A program made the translations under genes and the position numbers. Positions 45,946-58,464 of a DNA stretch of 64,000 bases are shown here, piece by piece. The DNA is taken from assembly GCF_963675165.1 (NCBI RefSeq), contig NC_087391.1, positions 3,398,646 to 3,462,645 of the forward strand, in the 5' to 3' direction. Under the pieces are notes generated by a model. The model saw nothing but the letters and a program-made list of their open reading frames with translations, searched no databases and was not told where the DNA came from. The stretch's first letter is position 1. The number at the start of each line of letters is the position of its first letter. This stretch comes from Halichondria panicea (lineage: Eukaryota > Porifera > Demospongiae > Suberitida > Halichondriidae).

Positions 45946-47120
45946 CACACACCGATATTTGATGTGAAAATAGTGTGTATTCTTAGAAAACAGTCATCTT
46001 CTTGTGTGAATTTTTGGAATTATACGTGAGTCAGAGCATAGATAAACGAAAGAAAGGGATAGGCAACGCCCAGCACTTTCGTTGGATGAGGCGAGCTGCT
46101 AAAAATGGGCATGTAATGAGCAAAAAGGGGTGTGTGCACTCAAAATGTCAGTAAAGATATTAATAGTTTGTGTATTATAGCAAACTGTGCTCTTGAGGAG
46201 ATAGGGTATTAATCTTTTAGAGCTACTACATGCAAAGTGATGAGAAAGTGAGCTCCAAAGGGGGTGTCAGTACAGTCTACAAACCATAACAGGTCTGTTC
46301 CCAAGTCCTTCAAATGCCATCTCTTTGATCACACAATACAGATAAAAATAATTGTGTTCCACTTTCTAATATCTAAACTGTGTCTTAGAGCACTTCAAAC
46401 TAGATTACCATGTACAGTAAGAGCAGGAGAGGTACGCAAACTTTCTGGACTTCGGACAAACGTTTCATGGTGCTGCTACTACTTCACTGCATTGAGGGCT
46501 AAATATGCTTTGTTCCATGCAGTTATAATTAATTCTGTGAAACGTACATGTTATGAAATTATTTCATATTGGAGATAGAGGTACATAAACTGACAAATTG
46601 GTGTTTTCACACAAATCAAGCTGAACTAACATAGCAGCTGTAGCTGTATTTGTGCATGATGCCTGATTGCTTTGAATTTCTTTTTTAGGCCCCCTACGAT
46701 AAAAATAAGCAGACATAGGGATCATCGTGTACTTTCTTGAGCGCAACTCGCCTCCAACCAGAGGGTGTGACGTCACACACTGCATTTACCTAGCATCACG
46801 TGGGACGTTTTTCTTTCGTATATCTATGGTCAGAGCAAGGTTTCAGTGGACCCGACTTGCACCCAAAACTTACTTTTTATTTCCAATCTACCGAACGCAC
46901 ACACACACACACACACCGTATACCGCATGCGCACCAAGGCATATTATGTTTACCAAAAATGGACATTGTTGCCTATCAGACACCTAAAATTATTCCAAGC
47001 ATAGGGCCTAACAAAGACTGGCCATAATTTTATCCACAACATTGTAACTGTGTAATGGCCATTCTTAATTTCTGCTGTTGCTCCGGTTTCAATTGACCAT
47101 CATGCAATGATTATATAATA
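45946..47120. other. Noncoding stretch with an AC microsatellite
   Basis: An AC run lies at 46,897-46,917. Open frames of about 70-100 codons show no family motif. Confidence 0.4.
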
Positions 47121-47246
47121 GTTAGATACTGTTTAGGAGGTATCTATGGGAATTATAAGCCCAAAGGCCTGCTGTAGTATCCCAAGCAAAGCGAGGGTAC
47201 TACGAGTGCCTGTGGGCTCATAGATACCTCCTAAACAGTATCTAAC
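47121..47246. repeat. Strong hairpin upstream of the recombinase gene
   Basis: Arms 47,121-47,148 and 47,219-47,246 are perfect 28-bp inverted copies (GTTAGATACTGTTTAGGAGG core). AAGCCCA / TGGGCT and GTAGTATCC / GGGTACTAC form inner stems. It ends 41 bp before the ATG at 47,288. Confidence 0.85.
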
Positions 47247-47247
47247 G

Positions 47248-48864
47248 AGTTTAGTTACTAGGTTCATTTCAAAAACTAACCGAAAGAATGGACACGGACG
47301 AAGACCTAGGCCTAGACAAGCTCTTTTCTGAAGAAGTACTCGGCATAATAATGACCGAGCCCATAGACCCCGCCCTCTACGACATAAATGTGGAGGCGGA
47401 GCTGGCTACTCTTTCTACAGAACAAAGAAAGGAGGAGGAGCTGGACGAGCCAACAGAACTGCATAATCTTCTCTACCTAACTCAAAGCGAAAGAAGCTTT
47501 CTTCAAGCAGTGCCTCTACCTCCAAGCAAGTGCGTGGATTTGCACCTCAGTAAAAAAAATGAGATGGAAAAATTGAAGGAGAGTGCTATTCCTAATAGCA
47601 CAACTTCAGATACAAAGTACTGCTTCAAGCTATGGAATGACTGGTGTGAGTACCGATTAAAGTGCCATGGGGATGTTATTCCACTATTGAGTGACCTGAA
47701 ATCCAAGGAACTATCCTGAAATGCTTAATTTTTCAGATTCGGAAGAACGATGGCTCAGAATTTCCCCCTGACACACTGCACCACATTGTGAGTGGCATAC
47801 AGAGGTATTTGCGATGGAATGGAAATCCCGGGATTGACCTGTTCAAGGATGCTTGTTTTGCTGACTTTCGAATGTGCCTAGACTCCGAAATGAAGCGCTT
47901 GCAGAGAGCTGAACCTCTAACAGAAGAAGAAGAACTTCTATGGAACAAAGGTCTTCGCACTGGTTGATACGGTACTTTTTATGAATGGTGTCTACTTTGC
48001 TCTACGAAGTGGTGGCGAACATCGTCAATTGAGGTCAGAACCATGCCAAATTCAAGTAATTGAAGTTGAAGGACAGCGGTCGTATTTGAAATACACAGAA
48101 GACATATCTAAAAATCGACCAGGAGGCTTGAAAGGCAGGAAACTCAAGCCAAAAATAGTGTCTCACTACAACAATCCCGAAAACCCTGAAAGATGCTTCG
48201 TTCGGCTATTCAAGCTTTACCAACAGCTCCTGCCAAAAGATTGTCCTAAAAATTCATTTTACTTTCGAGCCTTGAAAAACCCAACACCTACTAGACCAAA
48301 CAGTGGCTCGATTATGCTCTGCAGCTAGTATTAAGGGGTACTGAACGAATCATTCTCTCCGTGCAACTGCTGCTACTAGACTCTACAACGCTGGAGTGGA
48401 CGAACAAATAATAATGGAAACAACCGGACACCGAAACTTGGAAGGAGTTCGCAGCTACAAGATAACTTCTGAGTGTCAAGAAGTCAGTTTCAGACTTCCT
48501 CAACGTAAAGCCAATTAACATACTGGCACATACTGATCACTCACAGATGGCAGAACTCGCAAACCAACTGCTGTCAATTTATGCCTCCAAAGTTTAACTT
48601 TAGTACCTGCAACGTTACCATCAATCTCTCATCCAACGTATTAACAGCGACTGAACATTATAATTTTATGTCATTACCAAAAACAGAACAGTTACTTCTC
48701 ATTGTTTTTTATAAAAAACATGTTTGAAAAACACAAAATAATGAATGGTTGTTGTGAACATGAAAATTACAGGTTTATATGAGAATTTACAGGTTAATAT
48801 GGGAAATATAAACCCTGTACTGACCAATCAGATTGCTGGATTCTGGGCTACTAGTAACTAAACT
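47248..48864 (+). mobile_element. Crypton-like element bounded by 14-bp inverted repeats
   Basis: AGTTTAGTTACTAG (47,248-47,261) and CTAGTAACTAAACT (48,851-48,864) are perfect inverted copies flanking the tyrosine recombinase gene. Classical Cryptons lack terminal inverted repeats, so the ends may belong to another element or be coincidental. Confidence 0.4.
47288..48522 (+). pseudogene. Crypton-type tyrosine recombinase (DUF3504-like), lightly damaged
   Basis: The frame from 47,288 gives an acidic N-terminus (MDTDEDLGLDKLFSEE) and a core-binding part (KYCFKLWNDWCEYR). A second frame follows at 47,738-47,955 (HHIVSGIQRYLRWNG; DSEMKRLQRAEPLTEEEE). A third covers 47,960-48,320 (FMNGVYFALRSGGEHRQL, with the first catalytic Arg region). 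The last block, 48,345-48,522, has NHSLRATAATRLY (HxxR), GHRNLEG (His) and VRSYK (nucleophile Tyr). This set matches the Crypton-derived family that also gave vertebrate KIAA1958/QRICH1/ZMYM C-terminal domains. Lesions: a frame change near 47,720 (possibly a short intron ending TTTTTCAG), shifts near 47,950 and 48,295, and a stop at about 48,342. Confidence 0.8.
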
Positions 48865-49794
48865 ACAATAATAGCTCAGAGCTTGTAATCCAATGAAGTG
48901 GTCTGACATCAGCTGGAAGATTTTAGCGTCTACGACTGACTGGAGGGTGACTCGAAGAGACGTAAACAACGTACAGCAACAAATATCCGTTCTACAAAAA
49001 CAGCTAGAAATATTACAAGGGAAAACTTTTCAAGCGGCCCTGCCCCTTTATTGACTATACGTGAGGGAGATTGGAGCATCTATCTCTCAATAATTATAAA
49101 GGAAGCAATACCGGCCAGTCTTGATGTCTCCTTCATTGGAGAGGTACTTCTTGGCAACCCCGAGTCTCCACTAAGAATATAGCGGCAGAAACACCATGAC
49201 CCGGAGACTGGAGATCTGATCAACTACCACACTCAACTCAGGAGCTGATATCAAACAAAAACGATAGAAACAGGTAACAAAGGCTCTTGCCATAGCCGGT
49301 AGGGAAGCAGTCTTTGCCTTAGATGCAGCACCTTCAACACCTAAACTTGTTTGCACAGCTATAATAATACATGTACATGTATATCTATCTCTCTACATTT
49401 GTACATGTCTCTAGCTCTGTCTCCATTGACCGGTATTACGATAATTATAACGGCTATAAGAATTACTGTTATACATACGTGTTAATTTGTCATAACACGT
49501 TACTATATCGTTTTTTTACTGACAATTAACCTCAATTGCTTTCCAAAGCCCCCCGGTTTGATTAGCGCATGCGCTGGATAAGTGCAGCCTGGGATTGAGG
49601 CTACGATGATCCTAGACCTTCATCTACACCAAACCTTGCATACGATTCACGGTTGTACTGCAGGTTGTTTTCGTATGGTAGAAATTTTGTATTTAGAGCA
49701 TTAATACGAAAATAAAAACTGCGAAATTGAGTAGTTATTTTGGCTATTTTGCATTAAAGGAAAATTACCCGCTATATAAAATACGTTTTCTTAC
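48865..49794. other. Spacer, no recognised gene
   Basis: The terminal exon of methionine synthase was expected here or further left but not found. 49,566-49,605 matches the end repeat of the 40.4-41.5 kb element. Confidence 0.4.
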
Positions 49795-52700
49795 TTGATC
49801 TGAGCATATCTTCCCAACAGAAAAATATTTTGCTTTAGAATGGCTGAAACACAGGGCACACACTGATGCAGCAGGTTTCATTGCAAGGCTATCAGTGAGG
49901 GTAATTCCAGTGTGACGTTCGACATCCATCAATTTCCACATGGCCAACTTCTCCGTGTGGTCAGGTTGGCAAGGATAACCAGGAGCTGGACGAATTCCCT
50001 GTATTTGTAAACACATCACTATAATGACGTAACCATAATCACGCACAACAGGTGACTGTAACCGAAACTGTAACCGAATACTTATATACCTGATACTTAA
50101 TCCCATGCAATTCAGATGGCTTCAATTTCTCATCACTGCTGTACCCCCACAATAATTTCCTCATAACTTCATGCAGTTCTTCAGCGTATGCCTGCAATTA
50201 TACGTAGGTGAGCGATTTCGTCTACAACGGCACTAAAGATTACTAAACACAAAACATGAACACACTCACCTCAGCAAGCCGATCAGCAAGTGATTTCACC
50301 AGAATAGCATTGTAGTCATCGTTCTCCTCCTGGAACCTGAGAAAATGCAACCAGAACCATTGTGTATTCTGAGTCTGCTCACCTGGCTGCCATAGCACCG
50401 CCTCCACACAGCAATTAATAATGACAAGTTTTGTTGTCAAATAAAAGCTTAACCTTCGCGTTGGTTATATATACAGCTAGAGAGTTGTAATTAGAGGCAC
50501 TCACATGCGCACATAGAGCTAGCTAAATATACAAATGTACCGCGGCTTTAATTAGAGGGACTTTATTACACATTACAGCCACCTGGAGTGCTAGCTCTAC
50601 TGTGAGCCTACTCAGGTCTCAGCCTAACACTCCAGGCCTCTCTGCCCGGGACTCCCAGTGCATGCACATGTAGGTGCCCTATTAGTATCTAGGCTTCTTT
50701 GTTGACTCTGCTACTGCTGTTTTCAGCCTTATCATACATAGCGTTCAAATCTGGTTTACCTCTAGTTTCATTGCCCTAGCTCTTCTAGTTGCTTTTAGGT
50801 TAATACAAGTATGATTGTGAGATGTAAAATCGGTGAGGGTTTAGTTAGCACTTCAGTACTTTATACAGTGCAAAAACCAAAAGAGAGTAGACTTTTTTTT
50901 TTACACATTATTCACAGTTTGTTGCATTAGGTGATATGTCTATTTGAGTGCAGGTACTGAAAATTCAACTATTGGCACTTCCATTGGACCACCACCTGTT
51001 ATATCATATAACATCATCAATATAAAATGGCTGTCTGAATAATTTATGTGTACTTGCAAATAATTATGTTAGGAATAGAAGTAGCTTATTTTTTATCTGA
51101 AATTTGTTGTTGAAACTTGAGTATATAATTATTGCTCATCTTTTGAGCTTCAACGGAAGTCTGGGCTACTAGTAACTTTTGAGAAATACTGCATTTTGGT
51201 GGCTACTATATTAGGAATATAATTATACAACTTTCGATTTTATGCTAGTCAAGGTCTGTTTTTTAAGGAGCATGTACTACAATTCATTTGTATTAACTTA
51301 CAAGAGCTAGACAAGTCTCTTCTTTGCTAGAGCAGCCCTTCTTGGCAAAAATGGTGATCAATTTTGCTCCTTTTGCAATGATATTCATTGATTTGTGACA
51401 TCAAAAATCATCTTGTTGTTATTTGCTACATCCAAAGCTGATGTGATGTCTACTTGCAACTACACAGTTGGTATCGGTTATTATGTGTCACAGGGGCGTG
51501 ACAATTGAGCTTACTACGTGGCCAAATCATCAAAAAGGTCATGAAAATCACAAAGAAGAGACTATCCTAACTCCTGTAAGTTAGTACACTATGAAAAGTA
51601 CACTATTGTAGTAGATGCTGCTCAAGAATCAGGCCATAAACTCAAAAGTTGAATTCCTAACATAATTATTTTCCACCAAGAAACAATAAAATACAGTATT
51701 TCTCAGAACTTACTAGTAGCCCAGACTTCCATTCAAGCTTAAAAGTTGAACAGTATTCAAGTTCATACACAAGATCTTACTTCAAAGAAATAAGCTACTT
51801 CTATTCCTAACGGATTTTCAGAGGTACAAATCTTCAGACAGCCATTTTTATATTGATGATGCATTATGATGTAACAAGTGGTGGTCCGATGGAAGCGCCA
51901 ATAGTTGAACTTTCAGTACCTGCCCTCAAATAGATCATATCACTTTTACTTTAGAAGATATGTAATAAAAATGTGCACCAAAAAAATAAATTCTACTCTC
52001 TTTGGTTGTTGCACTGTACAGTTTATAATGGGTAATCTCTAAAGTGCACACCTAATAAACATACTCACCTCTGGCAAAGCTCAGTGCATCCAAAACCGGC
52101 TGACACAGCGAACAATCCTACATAGTCAATTTTTCCACTCTCTTTAGGGGCAATGAAATCCGAAATGCACATACTGGAATCTTCTTTCTCTTTCTGCACC
52201 TAAAACCAACAAAAAATATACTCGCTATACGGTTCGAGGTTGCCCACTAACAGTAAGGCCAGACCAGACCCCATCCGAATATATGAAATTTACGGATTAA
52301 CGAATGTCATTACCGTATATCTTCTAATTTATCGGACACTTCTAATTACCCCGGACACTCTTTTGGGCAATTTTCGTTGTTCTAATACAACGGACACTCC
52401 AGTGCTTTAATATTACATTTGTTCTAAATATCCGGACAATACTTTGAAAAGTTGAGTTACATTCACCATTCACAGACGGCAAGTAAGACAAGACTTAGAG
52501 TGCTGCAGTTAGATAGCTTTGAGTAGCTAGTTTTAGATAGCTAGTGCAACTATTCAGTCGCACACTAGTCTATTAAACTTAGCTAGCTCGCATGCAGCTG
52601 CTTGCTTGTTCTAATTATTCCGGACACTTCGCATGCTGTATAAAAATCTGTTCCAATTATACCCGGACAATTTCCAAAATAATTATTTTTTGCTGTCCGA

Positions 52701-55700
52701 TAAATTAGAAGATATACGGTAATTGATTATGAATATCATTAACGAAGACACTTGTGTACATGTATTATGATATGTGTGGCCAGAAGGGAAGCTGCTAGCT
52801 AGAATAGTCTGTTATTTCAACTTTCTCTCCAATACAATGAGTCTTGTGAGCTCTCTTCGTTTTCTTTGCAGCGGCCATTGTATTGAGCAGTTTATTATTG
52901 CTGATTCAGCAAAGCAAGTTAGTATGCGCATGCGCAGTGGTCTATTCTACTGACAGCCTTTCCTCTTTTTCATTTTGCCCGGATTTGTGAGGTTTCAGAC
53001 TAAAGGGGTCCGGATTAGCGAGGTTCTATTGTAGTAGTATTACAATGTAACTACCGTGTGTTCTATTTATCGGACAGCAAAAACTAATTATTTTGGAAAT
53101 TGTTCGGGTATATAATTGGAACAGATTTTTATAGAGCATGCGAGGTGTCCGGAATAATTAGAAGCTGCATGCGAGCTAGCTACATGTAAGTTTAATAAAA
53201 CAGTGTGCCACTGAATAGTTGCACTAGCTATCTAAAACTAGCTACTCAAGGCTATCTAACTGCAGCACTCTAAGTTTTACTTGCCGTCTATGAATGTAAC
53301 TCGGTATTGTCCAGATATTTGTAATATTAAAGCATTGGAGTGTCCGTTGTATTAGAACAACGGAAATTGCCCAAAAGAGTGTCCGGGGTAATTAGAAGTG
53401 TCCGATAAATTAGAAGATAATTATACGTATACAACTACACTTAATTTTACAACTAAAGCCTTTCATCTTTGGTGCAACAATGGTACAAAGATGTAAGGCT
53501 TCAGTTGCAACCATGGTTACAAACAATTATTATATTACACCTGTTGACGGAGGCCATGGAGTCTACATATCTCGCCACTACCGTCACTGCTCAAAATAAT
53601 GATGTCATCATTTTCAGAATAAGCTGGGAACAGTCCAACAATTCCTCTAGCCTGTAACAACCGTTTTTCCTTGATCTTGGTGAGAAGGTTTTGGGCGTCA
53701 TCAAACAACTTCTTTGCTTCTTCACCTGGATCAAAAGGTACATGCAGATTCCTATAATTATAAGCAAAATAGAAAGGGCAAGAAATGTTCGTGGGGTGCA
53801 AAATTTAGCGTTTTTCGAGGGCAAAAATGTTAACTGGGATAAACTCCCACACACTGGTATTTAACATGCAAAGGTATTGATAGGTATGCATGGTTTCCTG
53901 GCATTGAACGCGAATATTAGAATCCACGAACATTTCTGCTTAGGGCTAAGGAGCCAAATAGCGCATCCGCGAAAATTTCCCCGCTATAAGGTATATAGGA
54001 AAACATACCAACATCCTTGTCAGCAAATATCTTAGGGTACCCTCTGTTCGGATATTTCCCTCGAAGCTGCCAAACATCAAAGAATGGCTTCCAGTCAATG
54101 AAGGAAATCAAATCATTTAAATCTTTGTCTTTGTAGACAGTAACTCCGATGTTGATAGGTTTAACTGTGGTGAACAACTGTGAACAAAGAAATGCAGGTA
54201 CATACCTTCACCTGGAACATAACTGCTCCAATCAATGGTATACTTCCTCGAACGTGCAACATCCAATGCCAAGTACTTCCTCACCTGAAAATGTAACCCG
54301 ACAGCCGACATAGTACTTTCATATAACAGACTTCAAACTTGCATACCAACCTTCATGGACTCATAATGCTCTTCCCTGATCTGTTCATACTCTTCACAAA
54401 TATCGTCAACGAAGTCTTCCTTATTGCTGCTATCAAGCAATGCAGACACCTGCATGGTACAAGCAATTACACAACAAAATAAACTGCCAATAGTCCTGAA
54501 ATGTTGGTTGCTCTTCGAACGCCCACTGATTATAGTTTCCGCAGTAAAATTGTGGTGAGCTGGCACACCCTTTTACATTGAAGTCATTATCCAAGGCGAA
54601 TGAGCTTTGTTTGTTTGTATGTTTGTGACATCTGAGCCTGCTCACCTGGCTGCCATAGCACTGCGTTTACTGCCTCCATACAACAAGGTATTAGTTTTGC
54701 TAGTAGCAGATTTCGATATAATCCCTTAGTTGTCGTAGAAAAGCGAGAAAAAAAGCAAAGAAGCTTGAACTTGCACGTTGACCAGCTCTACACGCGACCT
54801 TTATTCAAGGTAGATCTACACATTTGCAGCTGAAGTGATCCTTTATACCAGTCTCTATTAAACATGGATTTGTTGCTTTTTTACTAATAATGACTGGTTT
54901 TATTTATTGATGCCAACAGCCGAGGGTTAGCACTTCAGTGCTCTAGTTGTAAAATCAATGTCAGGTAACCGCTATGCATAGGGCTGGGATCAGATATTAG
55001 TGGTCAGCCCATTTGCGATGAAAGAAAGTTTGTGAAATATTGAAATAAGAGCTACACAATGGTTTTTGTCCCAGAGTCTTTGTCAACTGTAAGTGAGATA
55101 ACTGGTCTTGAAGGTACCTACTATATACACAGTAAGTGCAGTAGTAGTAGATCTACATGTAAGAGGTAAACTGGAATATCTTGCCTACATACCGTAGAAA
55201 CTGGACTATTAGCGCATGCACTTTTAGGGTCAATAGCAGAGCTCTATATGCTTATATTTGAGAATGCGCCTATAATGCAGTCATTTCGAGCCCCACCTAG
55301 CAACCGGATGTCTCTGTGATGAGAGCTGACTAGCAAGCTGGCTAGAAAGTGAGCAAGCAATGCAAGCAGGCAACCCTAACTGGATCTATATCATATAATT
55401 ATTATGTTACAGTTCATTTTACAGTTCATTTACATCATCATATCAACTGACCAGGAAGTTGGAATAAAAGGGCCCTCATCCATGTCTCACATTCTCTCGG
55501 CATGATCAGACAAGGTAACAGCATGCCCAAAGAGTCTTTACAGATGGATAACACCAGCTATATAGCTATCATGCACTGTACAAGCTAACTAGCTCATAGA
55601 AAAACAAAATTAGCTGAATCCATTCTACCTTCGCATAATATGCCTTGAGGCGTAGCCGCACGAGGGATACGGTTAAGCTGACTGTGTGTGTGTGTATGTG

Positions 55701-58246
55701 TGTGTCTGTCTGTGTGTCTGTTCCAGCTGTAACTGCGCAACGGTTGCAATGCGACGAAAGCTGGCGCTAGTTTGACTCACATTGAAGGTTGTTGCAGTCT
55801 CTTTAGAATCTTTCATAGAATCATCTGTTCGCACAAAGTTTCTATTCAACATATGAGTTAGCCTTGCACTAAAGGGCTAGCTTTTTGTTAGCTACAAGAG
55901 TCAAAAAATATCTGTTAAAACAGCTAGCATTAGTAGCCATTTGTGAAATTGATCTCTTTGGACACACCCTTTAATTATTCCTGCGGATGTAATGCGCATG
56001 CACGCTCATTCCCCACGTGTGAGAAAATAATATCCATAATCCAGATTCTCCTGGCAGAGTCACTTTTTCTTGAGTGCCAGGTAAGCCACAAAACACTACC
56101 ATAATTATAACAATATAGATAACAATATGTATGTACACAAGTCTTTTCTTCTCAATAGATATCTTACACTGAACTGATCTTGGAAGAATCAATTTTCTTC
56201 TTTCTTGAGGTCCTGGTAAGCCACATAATACGATGCATGTAAATAAGTCTTTTCTCCTCAGTGAGTTTATATAGATAGGCTAACTTTAATGTAAAATTCA
56301 TTATAGAAACTACTATAACACTAATACTTTTTGAGCGAAAGCATAACATGGCGAGAGGCATTAGCAAGCGCACACTAGCGCTAATAATCTAGTTTCTACA
56401 GTAGTAGGAAGAATTGTGTAGATAAGATGTTCCATGATCCTTGAGCATTAATGAATTGTGTAGATGAGATGTTCCAACATCCATGAGCATTAGTTTACCT
56501 CTTAGATATACTACTACTGCACTATCAGAGGAGATATGACAGGCGCAGTGCAGCTCAGGCAATTAGCCTTTGATTGAGCAATAATTATTGGCCCACACAA
56601 CGTCCACGTCATATGTTTTTGCTAAGTGTAATCAGAGGCTTATTACTTGAGCTGTACGTCGGACCTCCTCTGCTGCACTATACTGCATTTACTGTGTATA
56701 TAGTAGGTGTCTTGGGTGTGTAAGCTCAGCACAATTATACTGCGGAAGCTATACCGGAAGTAATTAGTGGGCGTTCGAAAAGCAGTAAAAATTCCAGGCT
56801 ACTATTACCTTAATGTTACTATTATAGACGGGTAGTAATTTTAGCGTTTTCTGTTTTTAATTGCGTTTTATTAGCGTGTACTTAATTTAGCGTTAATTAC
56901 AAATGCGCTAAAATTAGTACAATGCAACAACCAAAGAGAGTAGATTTTTTTTTACAGTTTGTTGCATATCTTTTGAAATTTAGGTGATATGATCTATTTG
57001 AGTGCAGGTACTGAAAGTTCAACTATTGGCGCTTCCATTGGACCACCACCTATTACATCATAATATTATGTCATCATAAATATAAATGGCTGTCTGAAGA
57101 TGTGTACCTTCAAAAATATTTTAGGAATAGAAGTAGCTTATTTGATCTGAAATTTGTTGTCCATGTACCTGATTATAATTATTGCTGAACTTTTGAGCTT
57201 CAATGGAAGTCTGGGCTACTAGTAAGTTCTGAGAAATACTGCATTTTGTTGTTTTTTGGTGGCAAATATGTAATAGGAATACAACTTTCAATTTTATGCT
57301 TTGATTTTTGAGAAGCATGTACTACAATAGTGTAAAATTCATTTGCACTAATTTACAGGAGCTAGCTAGTCTCTTCTTTGCTAGAGCAACCCCATTCTTG
57401 TCAAAAAATACGCTGATTTTGCTCAGTTTTACTTTTGCTGACGTATGCAATGATATTCATTGATTTGCGACATCACAAATCATCTTGTTGTTATTTGCTA
57501 CATACAAAGTACTACGTAGCCAAATCGTCATAAAAATCACTGTTTTTGATAAGATGGGGCCGCTCTAGCAAAGAAGAGGCTAGCCTAACTCCTGAAAGTT
57601 AGTTCAGATGAAAAGTACACTATTGTTGAGTACATGCTGCACAAAAATCAGACCTTAACTATTATAAAATCGAAAGTTGTATTCCTAACATATTTGCCAC
57701 CAAAAAACAACAAAATGCAGTATTTCTCAGAACATACTAGTAGCCCAGACTTCCGCTGAAGTTTAAAATTTTAACCATAATTATACGTAGGTACATGCAC
57801 AACAAATTTCAGATCTTAACTCAAACAAAATTAATAAGCTACTTCTATTCCTAACATATTTTCGATAGTACACATCTTCAGACAGCCATTTTATATTGAT
57901 GATGTCATGTGATGTAACAGGTGGTGGTCCAATGGAAGTGCCAATAGTTGAACTTTTAGTACCTGCACTCAAATATATCATATCACTTTTATAGAAGATA
58001 TGCCACAAAATGTAAAAAATGTGTACCGAAAAAATTCTACTCTGTTTAGAGTTGTTGCACTGTTTTTATAATAGTAACAATAAGGTATAGCTAGCTACCA
58101 TGGCTTACTGCAGCCTTAAATTGTACACTGCGTCAGACATTTACTTGCACGTAGATCAACCTACCACAACCACACTCTTTGAAGCGTCAACCACATGAAT
58201 TGTTGGCTGTTTGTACTTTGGAGCAATTTTGACAGCTGTATGTTTC
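49795..58246 (-). CDS. MTR: Cobalamin-dependent methionine synthase, nine 3'-side exons
   Basis: Exons (minus strand): 58,246-58,165, 54,449-54,351, 54,284-54,206, 54,164-54,009, 53,725-53,541, 52,199-52,069, 50,336-50,270, 50,191-50,090 and 49,998-49,795. All are joined by GT-AG introns with matching phases. They encode the end of the B12-binding domain ([22 protein letters not shown]) and the AdoMet-binding reactivation domain ([85 protein letters not shown]). The RPAPGY stretch carries the R-x-x-x-G-Y AdoMet motif. The enzyme moves a methyl group from methyltetrahydrofolate to homocysteine in the cytosol and is reactivated with AdoMet. All visible exons are intact. The N-terminal two-thirds lies beyond 64,000, and the short last exon after VGKICSDQ was not located. 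Confidence 0.95.
50365..50865. repeat. Old copy of the main dispersed repeat in an MTR intron
   Basis: Degenerate but collinear: CTGCTCACCTGGCTGCCATA, TTGTTGTCAAATAAAAGC, CAGGCCTCTCTGC, and GAGGGTTTAGTTAGCACTTC at the end. It abuts the 1.15-kb element at 50,866. Confidence 0.7.
50866..52016. mobile_element. 1.15-kb long-inverted-repeat element, copy 1 (MTR intron)
   Basis: The ends CAGTGCAAAAACCAAAAGAG and CTCTTTGGTTGTTGCACTG are inverted, with TA on both sides. The inverted match extends inward for about 400 bp (for example TATTGGCACTTCCATTGGAC against its complement near 51,890). There is no transposase frame. TA targets and CAGT-type ends point to a Tc1/mariner-mobilised MITE. Confidence 0.85.
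52311..52721. mobile_element. 411-bp MITE, copy 1 (MTR intron)
   Basis: Ends TACCGTATATCTTCTAATTT and the complement; TA at both tips. The inside carries repeated CGGACA motifs. Confidence 0.85.
53052..53430. mobile_element. MITE copy 2, inverted relative to copy 1 (same MTR intron)
   Basis: Reverse complement of 52,311-52,721 with modest divergence, such as GCACTAGCTATCTAAAACTA. The right end is worn (TAGAAGATAATTATACG). The pair is 330 bp apart and could itself form a stem of about 380 bp. Confidence 0.85.
53755..53998. mobile_element. Small MITE-like repeat in an MTR intron
   Basis: ATGTTCGTGGGGTGCAAAAT at the left and CCACGAACATTTCTGC / CCGCTATAAGGTATATAG at the right resemble the TACCGTATA-GCGG MITE class at 1669-1845. 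Imperfect. Confidence 0.45.
54600..54950. repeat. Old copy of the main dispersed repeat in an MTR intron
   Basis: TGCTCACCTGGCTGCCATAG, CTTGAACTTGCACGTTG, CAGCTGAAGTGATCC and CCGAGGGTTAGCACTTCAGT in order. Confidence 0.8.
54951..56919. other. MTR intron sequence with small repeats
   Basis: No gene. It holds a GT/CTGT microsatellite (55,680-55,723), a two-copy repeat of about 50 bp (GAATTGTGTAGATRAGATGT, 56,412-56,500), a two-copy TAAGTCTTTTCTCCTC block (56,135-56,265), and an inverted pair CCTACTATATACACAGTAA (55,119) / TTACTGTGTATATAGTAGG (56,688). Confidence 0.55.
56920..58062. mobile_element. 1.14-kb long-inverted-repeat element, copy 2 (MTR intron)
   Basis: Same family and orientation as 50,866-52,016, sharing the loop (CTCTTCTTTGCTAGAGCA; ATGATATTCATTGATTTG) and both ends (CAATGCAACAACCAAAGAGA). 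The left flank is TA; the right TA is not preserved. Confidence 0.85.
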
Positions 58247-58464
58247 CTAAAGATAAACACTGGTTAACTTCCATAATTACACTTTGTTTATGTGATGCAT
58301 ATGTGGCAGTACCTAGCCCTTAAAAGTGGGCACCCTCGAATCCCTTAATTACATTGTTGAATCAAGCTTCAAAACGATACCGGAGATATATGTACGAGGG
58401 AAAGGTATTTTTGAGAAATAGATGCTCCAAGTTCAATGAAATATTGAGCTCAAGCTCATTCAAT

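Noticed and set aside
48880-49060. Possible coiled-coil peptide (NNVQQQISVLQKQLEILQG) as a gene
   Set aside because: Short, with no start or splice support and no family recognised; left as spacer.
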